Shown in pieces: positions 7,711 through 14,081 of a stretch of 26,312 bases of DNA (positions are counted from its first letter, which is position 1; each line of letters starts with the position of its first letter). Origin of the DNA: Treponema sp. UBA3662. Its GTDB lineage: Bacteria; Spirochaetota; Spirochaetia; Treponematales; Treponemataceae. The notes below the pieces were generated by a model. It searched no databases. It was not told where the DNA came from and was given only the letters and a program-made list of their open reading frames with translations. The DNA lies in NCBI GenBank assembly GCA_002373205.1, contig DFJV01000050.1:1-26312 (forward strand), in the 5' to 3' direction. The position numbers were made by a program, and so were the translations under genes.

Positions 7711-7770
7711 CCGTCAAAAAATCCATCCATGAATTTTTTGACGGATTGCAGAATCGCTACGCAATTCTGC
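7711..7770. repeat. Two tandem perfect inverted repeats
   Basis: CCGTCAAAAAAT (7711-7722) pairs perfectly with ATTTTTTGACGG (7733-7744) around a 10-nt loop. Immediately after, GCAGAAT (7748-7754) pairs with ATTCTGC (7764-7770). They adjoin GC-rich repeat copy A and may be part of the same composite element. Neither is followed by a proper T-run, so they do not look like terminators. Confidence 0.7.
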
Positions 7771-7840
7771 ATGCTGCTAAGTCGCTCTCCCTGGCTTGAT
7801 ATTGCTTTGCAGAAAAATCCAAATTGAACGCAAAAAGCCC

Positions 7841-7869
7841 TTGACCTTTTATTATTTCTATAGTAATAT
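7841..7869 (+). promoter_or_regulatory. Initiator tRNA promoter
   Basis: TTGACC (7841-7846), a 17-bp spacer and TAATAT (7864-7869). The predicted +1 near 7876 lies 11 nt before the mature tRNA 5' end. Confidence 0.7.
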
Positions 7870-7886
7870 CTTAGAAATAAGTACGA

Positions 7887-7959
7887 CGCTGGGTAGAGCA
7901 GTTGGCAGCTCGTCGGGCTCATAACCCGGAGGCCGTTGGTTCGAGTCCAACCCCAGCTA
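7887..7959 (+). tRNA. Initiator tRNA-fMet (anticodon CAT)
   Basis: A complete 73-nt cloverleaf (CCA not encoded). Acceptor CGCTGGG / CCCAGCT with discriminator A, D arm GAGC-AGTTGGCA-GCTC, anticodon arm TCGGG-CTCATAA-CCCGG, 5-nt variable loop AGGCC, T arm GTTGG-TTCGAGT-CCAAC. Initiator rather than elongator identity is shown by three G-C pairs closing the anticodon stem (GGG/CCC), the A11-U24 pair, and an unpaired first acceptor position. That position is C1-U72 here, instead of the C1-A72 of E. coli. The gene has its own promoter and terminator. Two extra copies of its 3' end lie just downstream. Confidence 0.95.
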
Positions 7960-7968
7960 AATGAGAAG

Positions 7969-7994
7969 ACTCCTGTTAAACGCAGGAGTTTTTT
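7969..7994 (+). terminator. Intrinsic terminator of the tRNA gene
   Basis: ACTCCTG (7969-7975), loop TTAAACG, CAGGAGT (7983-7989), followed by a run of six Ts. It lies 9 nt after the tRNA 3' end. Confidence 0.85.
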
Positions 7995-8022
7995 ATTTTA
8001 AATATGCAAATTTTTAGAACCA

Positions 8023-8150
8023 GGACTCGAAGTGTAGTGAGCGCGCCGCCAGGCGAAAAGGCTGCAAGGATGCAGCCGACAGCGAACGAAACCGGGCTGG
8101 AAGGAGCAAACAGGAAGTTTGCGACTGGAAGCCGAGTCCAACCCCAGCTA
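8023..8150 (+). repeat. tRNA-tail repeat, unit 1
   Basis: The unit begins GGACTCGAAGTGTAGTGAGC, holds a perfect GGCTGCA-AGGA-TGCAGCC tetraloop hairpin and ends at 8133-8150 with the same 18 bases that end the initiator tRNA. Its first bases (GGACTCGAA) are the reverse complement of the tRNA TTCGAGTCC, so the two ends of the unit can pair. Compared with unit 2 it has about 45 extra bases between the core and the tail. Confidence 0.75.
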
Positions 8151-8158
8151 TTTTGCAA

Positions 8159-8184
8159 GGCAATTCTTAGCAATAAGAGTTGCC
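8159..8184 (+). terminator. Terminator-like hairpin after tRNA-tail unit 1
   Basis: GGCAATTCTTA (8159-8169), loop GCAA, TAAGAGTTGCC (8174-8184): an 11-bp stem with one G-U pair, followed by a T-rich stretch (TTTAGTATTTT). The true tRNA is also followed by a terminator hairpin in a comparable place. Confidence 0.5.
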
Positions 8185-8215
8185 TTTAGTATTTTAAATT
8201 CTTTCTTAGCACGAT

Positions 8216-8297
8216 GGACTCGAAGTGTAGTGAGCGCGCCGCAGGCGAAAAGGCTGCATGGATGCAGCCGACAGGAAGCCAAGTCCAACCCCAGCTA
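8216..8297 (+). repeat. tRNA-tail repeat, unit 2
   Basis: A shorter copy of unit 1. The first 59 bases are nearly identical (one single-base gap and one substitution, in the loop of the GGCTGCA-TGGA-TGCAGCC hairpin). It then passes straight to a tail at 8280-8297 equal to the tRNA 3' end with one change (CAAGTCC for CGAGTCC). Confidence 0.75.
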
Positions 8298-8348
8298 AAG
8301 CAGAAAAAAAATCTCCCCCTAAAAATCAATCCGCCCAAAATTTAAAAA

Positions 8349-8371
8349 TTAAGTATTGACACAATACTTAA
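8349..8371 (+). promoter_or_regulatory. NAD-operon operator 1 (putative NrtR site)
   Basis: A perfect 23-bp palindrome: left arm TTAAGTATTG, 3-bp centre ACA, right arm CAATACTTAA. Its centre forms the -35 TTGACA (8356-8361) of the nrtR promoter, so a bound regulator would block RNA polymerase. Assignment to NrtR is inferred from autoregulatory position, not from a known motif. Confidence 0.7.
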
Positions 8372-8387
8372 ACAAATGTAATATAAT
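8356..8387 (+). promoter_or_regulatory. nrtR-pnuC-nadR promoter
   Basis: A consensus TTGACA (8356-8361), a 17-bp spacer and TAATAT (8379-8384). An overlapping TATAAT (8382-8387) would need a 20-bp spacer. The predicted start near 8391 lies at the upstream edge of operator 2. Confidence 0.7.
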
Positions 8388-8393
8388 TAAAAG

Positions 8394-8416
8394 TTAAGTA
8401 TTAATTCAATACCTAA
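8394..8416 (+). promoter_or_regulatory. NAD-operon operator 2 (putative NrtR site)
   Basis: A second 23-bp copy of the operator with arms TTAAGTATTA and CAATACCTAA, 45 bp centre to centre from operator 1 and ending 2 bp before the GGAGG Shine-Dalgarno region. The two sites bracket the -10 box, a strong sign of repression. Confidence 0.65.
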
Positions 8417-8429
8417 AAGGAGGCGTAAA

Positions 8430-9242
8430 ATGAAAGCCAAAAAAAACACGCAGGCTTTGTCGGAAGAGCAATTTCTTAAGCTCTATAATCCAGAAGATTA
8501 CATAAGGCCTTCTGTTACAACGGATTTGCTTATACTTGGAATCAACAAGGATTATTCATCGCTCAAGGTTTTGCTTGTAAAAAGAAATGAACATCCATAC
8601 ATTGACCGCTGGGCCCTGCCCGGAGGATTCATTCAGAATGACGAAACGGCCTACAATGCCGCAAGCAGAATCCTGCAAAGCAAGACTCACCTAAGGGATG
8701 TTTATCTGGACCAGATTTATACCTTTACCAAACCTGACCGCGACCCGCGAACCCGGGTGATGAGTATTGCCTATATGTCCCTGGTTTCAGAGCCGGACGA
8801 AACTAGCTCAGATGATGAGGCTTGGTTCAACCTAAAGTTTACGGATCAATCCATTGAGCTTTCAAACAAAGAAAAGGGAATCTTCATTTCCTACACGCTC
8901 AAGAAGGAAAGCTTCCAGAACGGAATCGTAAGATACGAAAATTTTACGGCAGCCTTGGCGGGTAAAGAGGGACTTGCATTTGACCATATTGAAATTGTAA
9001 TAGAAGGAATAAAGAAATTGCGGGAGCAGATCTTTTATGGCAACCAGGCATTTTGCCTTGTAGAAAAGACCTTTACCCTCCCTGAACTTCAGCTTGTTTT
9101 TGAGTTGATTCTTAACAGGCCCCTTTACAAAAAAAGTTTCAGGGATATGGTCAGCGAAAAGATTGTTCAAACCGGCAACGAAAAAAAATCAAAAATTGCC
9201 GGCGGTAGAAAAAGCAAGGAATATATGATGAAGGAGATTTAG
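8430..9242 (+). CDS. nrtR: NrtR family transcriptional regulator (Nudix-like domain)
   Basis: A 270-residue regulator of NAD metabolism. Residues about 28-165 form a Nudix-like domain (TDLLILGI, VLLVKRNEHPYIDRWALPGGFI), and the C-terminal 90 residues form the winged helix typical of NrtR (LPELQLVFELILNRPLYKKSFRDMV). The catalytic Nudix box is degenerate: after GGFIQNDET the expected REUxEExGU reads SRILQSKTHL, so it should bind an ADP-ribose-type effector without hydrolysing it, as known for NrtR repressors. The start has an ideal AAGGAGG Shine-Dalgarno. It is the first gene of an operon with pnuC (3-nt gap) and nadR, and two palindromes flank its promoter, so autorepression together with the salvage genes is very likely. 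Confidence 0.9.
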   Translation: MKAKKNTQALSEEQFLKLYNPEDYIRPSVTTDLLILGINKDYSSLKVLLVKRNEHPYIDRWALPGGFIQNDETAYNAASRILQSKTHLRDVYLDQIYTFTKPDRDPRTRVMSIAYMSLVSEPDETSSDDEAWFNLKFTDQSIELSNKEKGIFISYTLKKESFQNGIVRYENFTAALAGKEGLAFDHIEIVIEGIKKLREQIFYGNQAFCLVEKTFTLPELQLVFELILNRPLYKKSFRDMVSEKIVQTGNEKKSKIAGGRKSKEYMMKEI

Positions 9243-9245
9243 CTT

Positions 9246-9977
9246 ATGGAAAATTTAAAAGCTTCAATGAAAAAGGAATTGTCTGGATGGAAAATGTGGC
9301 AGATTAGCTGGCTTTTTCTTGCAACCATAATAATTTTGGGAGTTTCAATTTACCAGAAGGACACATGGATTGGCATACTTGCATCTTGTTCCGGAGTAAT
9401 ATGCGTCATCTTTTGCGGAATGGGAAGAATATCAAATTATCTGTTTGGAACAATCAACACAATCCTCTATGCCTATATTGCATGGAAGGCAAAATATTAT
9501 GGCGATGTAATGCTGAACCTGCTCTATTATTTGCCAACAAATATTATTGGGTGGATAGCATGGAAAAAGAACATGAACGGAGAAACCAATGAGGTGTACA
9601 AAAAGCGCATGTCCGTAAAAATGGATTTGCTGCTTCTTGCACTAAGCCTGGTCGGTGTGTTTGGATATGCCTGGGTTTTAAAACTGCTCGGCGGAAATCT
9701 TCCCCTTGTAGACAGCATGAGCACTGTCCTTTCCGTAATAGCGCAGATATTGATGATAAAGAGGTTCATGGAGCAATGGCTTGTCTGGATAGCCGTAGAC
9801 GTTGTGTCTGTAATAATGTGGGTGGCAGCTCTTTCAACAGAGGGTGCAAGCATTTCCGTTCTGTTGATGTGGGCTGTCTTCCTGATAAATGCGGTTATCA
9901 TGTTTGTAAAGTGGTTCATTGAATCAAAAAAAGTTCAGAAGGAGGAAGCTAAAAATGATAAACAAGAAGAAATATAA
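9246..9977 (+). CDS. pnuC: Nicotinamide riboside transporter PnuC
   Basis: A 243-residue inner-membrane protein with about seven hydrophobic segments. The family signature is clear: NYLFGTINTILYAYIAWKAK, YYGDVMLNLLYYLPTNIIGW, and later QILMIKRFMEQWLVWIAVDV. PnuC takes up nicotinamide riboside by facilitated diffusion; trapping depends on phosphorylation by the NadR kinase encoded next. The ORF starts 3 nt after nrtR with AAGGAG upstream and overlaps the start of nadR by 23 nt. The C-terminus ends in a charged cytoplasmic tail. Confidence 0.95.
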   Translation: MENLKASMKKELSGWKMWQISWLFLATIIILGVSIYQKDTWIGILASCSGVICVIFCGMGRISNYLFGTINTILYAYIAWKAKYYGDVMLNLLYYLPTNIIGWIAWKKNMNGETNEVYKKRMSVKMDLLLLALSLVGVFGYAWVLKLLGGNLPLVDSMSTVLSVIAQILMIKRFMEQWLVWIAVDVVSVIMWVAALSTEGASISVLLMWAVFLINAVIMFVKWFIESKKVQKEEAKNDKQEEI

Positions 9978-10980
9978 AGTTGGCATGTACGGAGGTTCCT
10001 TTAATCCCCTTCATCTTGGCCACTTGGAATGCATCATAAAAGCAGCAGGCCTTTGCGAGGAATTATATATCGTAATCTCATATCGTGATGATGACACAGA
10101 TGTTCCACTCAGGGTAAAAATCAGGTGGGTCTATCAACTAACAAAGCACTTGGGCAGCGTTAAGATTCTATCATTAAAAGATAGGGTAAAAAATAAAAAG
10201 GACTACGGAGAACAGTTTTGGGACGAGGACTGCAAGCAAGTAAAAAATGCGATTGGGAAAAAAATCGATGTGGTCTTTAGCGGAAGCGATTATGATCAAA
10301 ACAGCTTTTGGAATAAGTGCTACAAAGATTCCGATTATATAATCTTTCCCCGCAATGTCTATAATTCAACTGATATACGCAAGGACATTTATGGCCACTG
10401 GGATTGGATGCCGCAAGTGGTGCGCTCCTACTTTACCAAGAAGGTTCTTTTGATTGGAGGTGAAAGCGCCGGAAAGTCCACTCTTACAATAAATCTGGCA
10501 AATTATTTTAACACTGTCTATTTGGAAGAAGTGGGCAGGGATTTGTCGGGCTTGTCAGGAACGGATGAGTACATGCTTAGCGAAGATTTTACAAGAATCC
10601 TTGTGGAACATAAGGCAAAGGAGTTGAGGCTTATTGGAAAAAGCAACAAGGTTTTCTTTGAAGACACGGACTGCCTTGTAACCCATTTCTTTCTTGACTT
10701 CCTTAAGGATAAAGATGCAGAAAGGAATGGAAAGCTTGCTGATGCAATAGCCGCATTAAATTCCTATGACTTGATTCTTTTTCTGGAGCCAGATGTTGAC
10801 TGGGTTCAGGACGGCGACCGCAGCGAGGTTATAGCATCTGACCGTGAAAAGTACAGCGAAATGCTCAAGTCTTATTATACCCGGAATGGGTATAGCTTTA
10901 AGACCATAAGCGGTGACTACAACACAAGGTTTGACCTGGCTGTAAAATACGTAAATGAATTATTCGAAGCAGGAAAATAA
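9955..10980 (+). CDS. nadR: Bifunctional NMN adenylyltransferase / ribosylnicotinamide kinase NadR
   Basis: A 341-residue two-domain enzyme. The N-terminal nucleotidyltransferase has GMYGGSFNPLHLGHLECI (the GxFxPxHxGH motif) and makes NAD from NMN and ATP. The C-terminal kinase has the P-loop GGESAGKSTL near residue 168 and phosphorylates nicotinamide riboside to NMN. There is no N-terminal helix-turn-helix, unlike E. coli NadR, so regulation falls to NrtR. The ORF could open at 9919, but an AGGAGG Shine-Dalgarno fits the ATG at 9955, giving MINKKKYKVGMYGGSF. It overlaps pnuC and completes a transport-kinase-adenylyltransferase route from riboside to NAD. A strong terminator follows. Confidence 0.93.
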   Translation: MINKKKYKVGMYGGSFNPLHLGHLECIIKAAGLCEELYIVISYRDDDTDVPLRVKIRWVYQLTKHLGSVKILSLKDRVKNKKDYGEQFWDEDCKQVKNAIGKKIDVVFSGSDYDQNSFWNKCYKDSDYIIFPRNVYNSTDIRKDIYGHWDWMPQVVRSYFTKKVLLIGGESAGKSTLTINLANYFNTVYLEEVGRDLSGLSGTDEYMLSEDFTRILVEHKAKELRLIGKSNKVFFEDTDCLVTHFFLDFLKDKDAERNGKLADAIAALNSYDLILFLEPDVDWVQDGDRSEVIASDREKYSEMLKSYYTRNGYSFKTISGDYNTRFDLAVKYVNELFEAGK

Positions 10981-10985
10981 AAAAA

Positions 10986-11050
10986 GCATACATACCGGAG
11001 TTTTACGGAAATCACTTTAACCTTTCTCTGGTATGTATGCCATTTTTTTT
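10986..11050. terminator. Terminator between nadR and the DHH gene, probably bidirectional
   Basis: GCATACATACCGGAG (10986-11000) pairs with CTCTGGTATGTATGC (11026-11040): 15 bp with one G-U pair, around a 25-nt loop. It is followed by CATTTTTTTT on the plus strand and preceded by a run of As, so it can end both converging transcripts. Confidence 0.85.
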
Positions 11051-11053
11051 GCC

Positions 11054-11980
11054 TTAGCTGTTTGCCTGTGCCTTAAGTTCTGCAAGCATCTTTGGAAGGT
11101 CTGTATCCATGTTCTTGCTTGTGAACTGGCAGGTGCCGACTTTTTCGTGACCACCGCCACCGTACTTTAGCATTAGGCTTCCTACGTTAACCTTGCTTGT
11201 CTTGTTCAGAATGCTGTAGCCTACCGCAGCAGAACAACCTTCACCGCCTTTTCCGGTTACAATCCATGCAGAAATATTCTGTTCGGGGTACATGCTGTAA
11301 ATTAAGAAGCGGTTGCCAGTGTAGATTGGGTCTACTCCGCGCAAGTCAGAAATGATGAGGTTTCCTTCTACTGATGTGTGGGCCTTTACCATCTCCTTGA
11401 ATTTTTCCGTCTGCTCATTGTAAACTTCTATGCGTTCCTTTACATCTGGCATTGCAAGAATTTCTTCCGTTGATTTGTCGCGGCATGCAACCATAAGTTT
11501 TTCCATAAGGGCATAGTTCGGCACTGTAAATTCACGCCAGCGGCCAAGACCTGTTCGGGGATCCATCAAAAATCCCACAAGAATCCATCCCTTTGGGTTT
11601 TGAATTTCATCTATGGTCAGGTTTCCAGAATCAACTTTGTCTACCGCTACCATAAGCTCGTCAAAGTTTTTGAATTTTTCCTTTCCGCCGTAATACTCAT
11701 AAATGATTCTTGCACAGGAAGGTGTTATTCGGCTTTCACCCTTGTATTTTCCTTTAAGCTGATTGCGTTCAAATTCGCTTGAATGATGGTCAAACCAAAG
11801 GCCACAACCATCCACAAAGGGAACGTTGGCAAGACAGTCATTGCTGTCGATTGGAACAAGCCCGTCTTGCAAATCTTTAGGGTGGGCAAATTTCCAATGG
11901 TCAATTACACCAGCTTCCAGCAAAAGTGCACCGCAGGCCAGTCCGTCAAAATCAGAACGAGTAACAAGTCTCATCGCCAT
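11054..11980 (-). CDS. DHH/DHHA1 family phosphoesterase
   Basis: A 308-residue protein of the DHH superfamily. It has the metal-binding TRSDFDGLACGALL near residues 7-20 and LWFDHHSSEF (DHH at 64-66), plus the C-terminal DHHA1 hallmark LKYGGGGHEKVGTCQF. Members include NrnA-type nanoRNases, cyclic-dinucleotide/pAp phosphatases and exopolyphosphatase-like enzymes; substrate choice cannot be read from the motifs. It should be a soluble Mn2+-dependent enzyme. The start at 11980 has a GAGAGGAA Shine-Dalgarno and an extended -10 (TGCTAAAAT) further upstream. It converges on nadR with a shared terminator and stands alone. Confidence 0.85.
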   Translation of the reverse strand: MAMRLVTRSDFDGLACGALLLEAGVIDHWKFAHPKDLQDGLVPIDSNDCLANVPFVDGCGLWFDHHSSEFERNQLKGKYKGESRITPSCARIIYEYYGGKEKFKNFDELMVAVDKVDSGNLTIDEIQNPKGWILVGFLMDPRTGLGRWREFTVPNYALMEKLMVACRDKSTEEILAMPDVKERIEVYNEQTEKFKEMVKAHTSVEGNLIISDLRGVDPIYTGNRFLIYSMYPEQNISAWIVTGKGGEGCSAAVGYSILNKTSKVNVGSLMLKYGGGGHEKVGTCQFTSKNMDTDLPKMLAELKAQANS

Positions 11981-12014
11981 ATTTCATTCCTCTCAGTTTA
12001 TTGTTCTAACTTAT

Positions 12015-12023
12015 ATTTTAGCA
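12015..12023 (-). promoter_or_regulatory. Extended -10 for the DHH phosphoesterase gene
   Basis: Minus strand TGCTAAAAT fits an extended -10. No convincing -35 is seen. The predicted leader is about 30 nt and contains the GAGAGGAA Shine-Dalgarno. Confidence 0.4.
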
Positions 12024-12134
12024 GATAAGCCGTAAAAAGATAGTGGCAAAATCGTTTTTTACAAAAATATTTTTAAAATTATTTGGTGAACCTTGCGCAT
12101 AGATTAATCCACAAAAAGATGTTAGCATAATTGT

Positions 12135-12815
12135 ATGGACATATCGCATTTTTATCTTGAACGAGGGGCAGGTGAGCCGCTGATTCTTCTGCATGGAAAC
12201 GGAGAGGATTCAAGTTATTTTTTTAACCAGATGGATGCCTTTTCTGCGGCCTACCATGTATTTGCGCTAGACACAAGGGGACACGGAAAAACAGAAAGAG
12301 GAAGCGCCCCTTTTACAATCAGGCAGTTTGCTGATGATTTGCTTTCGTTTATGGACAGCCACGCTTTGGACAAGGCGAACATTCTTGGTTTTTCTGACGG
12401 AGCAAACATTGCCATGATTTTTGCAATCAAATATCCGTCAAGAGTTAACAAGCTCATTTTGAACGGTGGAAATCTTAACACTGGCGGAATAAAAGCTGCA
12501 ACACAGATCCCAATAGAGATAGGGTATAAAATTGCAAGTGCATTTGCAAAGAAAAGCCCCGGTGCAAAAGCCAATGCCGAGATGCTTGGTCTAATGGTGA
12601 ATGACCCGAATATTTCTCTGGAAGAGCTAAAGAAAATCCAAGCTCCAGTTCTTGTTATTGCCGGAACAAAAGACATGGTAAAAGAAAATCATACGAGGCT
12701 CATTGCAGAAAGCATAGGCACTGCTGAACTAAAATTCATAAAAGGAAATCATTTTGTTGCAAACAAAAATCCTTCGGAATTCAACGATGCGGTCTTGAAA
12801 TTTTTGCGGCAGTAA
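12135..12815 (+). CDS. Alpha/beta hydrolase
   Basis: A 226-residue single-domain alpha/beta-hydrolase. The oxyanion-hole motif LLHGNGED is at about residues 18-25, DTRGHGKTE follows, and the nucleophile elbow is GFSDGANIA with Ser87. The acid is Asp in VIAGTKDMV and the His is in KGNHFVANKNP, so the triad is complete. An ester or lactone hydrolase acting in the cytoplasm is plausible; there is no signal peptide. No Shine-Dalgarno precedes the ATG. A weak TAGCAT sits exactly 6 nt upstream (12123-12128), and a better CATAAT (12126-12131) is only 3 nt away. It may therefore be another leaderless gene, but with poorer promoter elements than the others. Confidence 0.88.
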   Translation: MDISHFYLERGAGEPLILLHGNGEDSSYFFNQMDAFSAAYHVFALDTRGHGKTERGSAPFTIRQFADDLLSFMDSHALDKANILGFSDGANIAMIFAIKYPSRVNKLILNGGNLNTGGIKAATQIPIEIGYKIASAFAKKSPGAKANAEMLGLMVNDPNISLEELKKIQAPVLVIAGTKDMVKENHTRLIAESIGTAELKFIKGNHFVANKNPSEFNDAVLKFLRQ

Positions 12816-12846
12816 AAAATACTTGAAACATACTTGAACAAAAATT

Positions 12847-12874
12847 TGACTTGTGATAGTGTAGCATTAAATTA
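12847..12874 (+). promoter_or_regulatory. Possible promoter upstream of the 12883 hairpin
   Basis: TTGACT (12847-12852), 16 bp, TAAATT (12869-12874). If used, the transcript would start near 12881, right at the 5' arm of the following hairpin. Confidence 0.35.
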
Positions 12875-12882
12875 ATTATTCA

Positions 12883-12937
12883 GGAGGTTGAGAAAGATTA
12901 TGATTTGTTTGTTTAATGTTTCGACCTCCGCTTTTTA
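12883..12937 (+). terminator. Long hairpin with T-run, terminator or attenuator
   Basis: GGAGGTTGA (12883-12891) pairs with TCGACCTCC (12922-12930). Beyond a bulged G, AAA pairs with TTT and ATTA with TAAT, giving about 16 pairs. GCTTTTT follows. It probably ends the hydrolase transcript. The 3' arm also overlaps CTCCGCTTTT (12927-12936), which is a perfect inverted match to AAAAGCGGAG at 12983-12992, so a competing fold exists. Confidence 0.55.
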
Positions 12938-12997
12938 TGCATAGTAAAAGAAGCATATAGTCTATTGCACCTTTCTTGTACTAAAAGCGGAGCTGTG

Positions 12998-13025
12998 TTG
13001 GAATATCTTTTTGGATATTTATATT
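12998..13025 (+). promoter_or_regulatory. rsgA promoter
   Basis: TTGGAA (12998-13003), a 16-bp spacer and TATATT (13020-13025). The predicted +1 is near 13032, giving a leader of about 12 nt with a short AGGAAA Shine-Dalgarno before the ATG at 13044. Confidence 0.5.
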
Positions 13026-13043
13026 CGCTTTTAGGAAATTCAA

Positions 13044-14075
13044 ATGAAATCAAATACTCTTATCACTGCGCGCGTATCATGCGTACAGAAAAATGTGTTT
13101 ACACTTTTGCCATGTGGAAAAGACAAGTGTGTAGACAGCAACATTGAGCTGCTCGGAAAGTTAAAGGGAAAATTCTACAATCTTGGTTTGGAACCACCTG
13201 TTGTTGGTGACTATGTAAAGGTTGCTACAAATGAATATGGTGATGCCCTGATTGACGAAGTGCTCCCACGCGCTACAGCATTTAAGCGTCCAAACCGGAG
13301 TGGCCATGCAGAATCTTTTTTAAAGAATCTTCTTGAAGAAACTATTGCTGCCAATTTTGATTATGTTTTCATAGTTACTTCTCTGAATCAGGATTACAGT
13401 GAAAACAGAATTGCCCGCTACGTTTCTATTACATTGCAGACTGGAGCAAAGCCTGTCGTAATTCTTTCCAAGTCGGACTTGTGTGAAGACGTAGAACTTA
13501 AGGTGGAAATTACAAAGGCAGTTTGCGACAAGGCCGATGTTGTTGCAATCAGTTCGCTTACAGGATATGGCCTAGAAAAACTTGAGTCTTATATGCAAAA
13601 GGATAAAACAATTGCCTTGGTTGGTTCTTCGGGTGTTGGAAAATCCACTTTGCTAAACACTTTGAACGGTGAAGACTTAATGGATGTGAATCACATTCGC
13701 GATGCGGACGGAAAGGGGCGTCATACTACAACTTACCGGCATTTGTTCAGGCTAAAAAACGGAGTCTGGATTATGGACACTCCCGGTATGCGCGAAATTG
13801 GCGTGCTTGATATGGAAGACGGAATAGACGAAACCTTTTCCGATATTGTGGGTCTTTTTGGACAATGCAAATTCAATGACTGTTCCCATACAAACGAGCC
13901 TGGCTGTGCTGTTCGTGCGGCTCTGGAAGACGGCAGCCTTAGCGAGGAGCGGTGGTCTACGTATCTTCAGCTTCATAAGGAAAATGAATGGGGTAAAGCC
14001 AAGATGATTCGGATTGCAAAGTTCACAAAGGAATATCAGAAAAACAGGTACATGGGTTGGGATATAAAGGAGTAA
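13044..14075 (+). CDS. rsgA: Ribosome small subunit-dependent GTPase RsgA
   Basis: A 343-residue circularly permuted GTPase that helps mature the 30S subunit. An OB-fold-like N-terminus (residues 1-80) is followed by the G4 motif LSKSD (141-145) before the P-loop GSSGVGKST (194-202) and G3 DTPGMRE (245-251), the order that defines the YlqF/RsgA permutation. The switch region has GKGRHTTT. The zinc site is CKFNDCSHTNEPGC (Cys275, Cys280, His282, Cys288). Length is normal for the family. The start is supported by the N-terminal beta strand (LITARVS) and a modest AGGA. The next gene, a GNAT, begins 6 nt downstream with its Shine-Dalgarno inside the rsgA end, so they are co-transcribed. Confidence 0.95.
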   Translation: MKSNTLITARVSCVQKNVFTLLPCGKDKCVDSNIELLGKLKGKFYNLGLEPPVVGDYVKVATNEYGDALIDEVLPRATAFKRPNRSGHAESFLKNLLEETIAANFDYVFIVTSLNQDYSENRIARYVSITLQTGAKPVVILSKSDLCEDVELKVEITKAVCDKADVVAISSLTGYGLEKLESYMQKDKTIALVGSSGVGKSTLLNTLNGEDLMDVNHIRDADGKGRHTTTYRHLFRLKNGVWIMDTPGMREIGVLDMEDGIDETFSDIVGLFGQCKFNDCSHTNEPGCAVRAALEDGSLSEERWSTYLQLHKENEWGKAKMIRIAKFTKEYQKNRYMGWDIKE

Positions 14076-14081
14076 AAGCGT

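Larger units (their letters stand above)
7522..7840. other. Intergenic stretch with palindromes, no gene
   Basis: About 320 bases between the methyltransferase start and the tRNA promoter. Long frames exist on both strands, but they run through palindromic DNA and have no ribosome site, so I call no gene. The content is a GC-rich repeat (about 7625-7708) followed by two strong hairpins (7711-7744 and 7748-7770). Confidence 0.6.

Noticed and set aside
7554..7922. A 122-codon minus-strand frame through the pre-tRNA region
   Set aside because: It runs through palindromic repeat DNA and begins inside the tRNA gene. Its apparent protein is a by-product of the repeats.
8023..8297. The repeats after the tRNA as a CRISPR array or as tRNA pseudogenes
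   Set aside because: There are only two units of unequal length with no spacers. The units hold only the tRNA 3' tail, with no D or anticodon arm.
12965..13147. A 60-codon frame before and within rsgA
   Set aside because: It overlaps the rsgA start in another frame and has no ribosome site or family resemblance.
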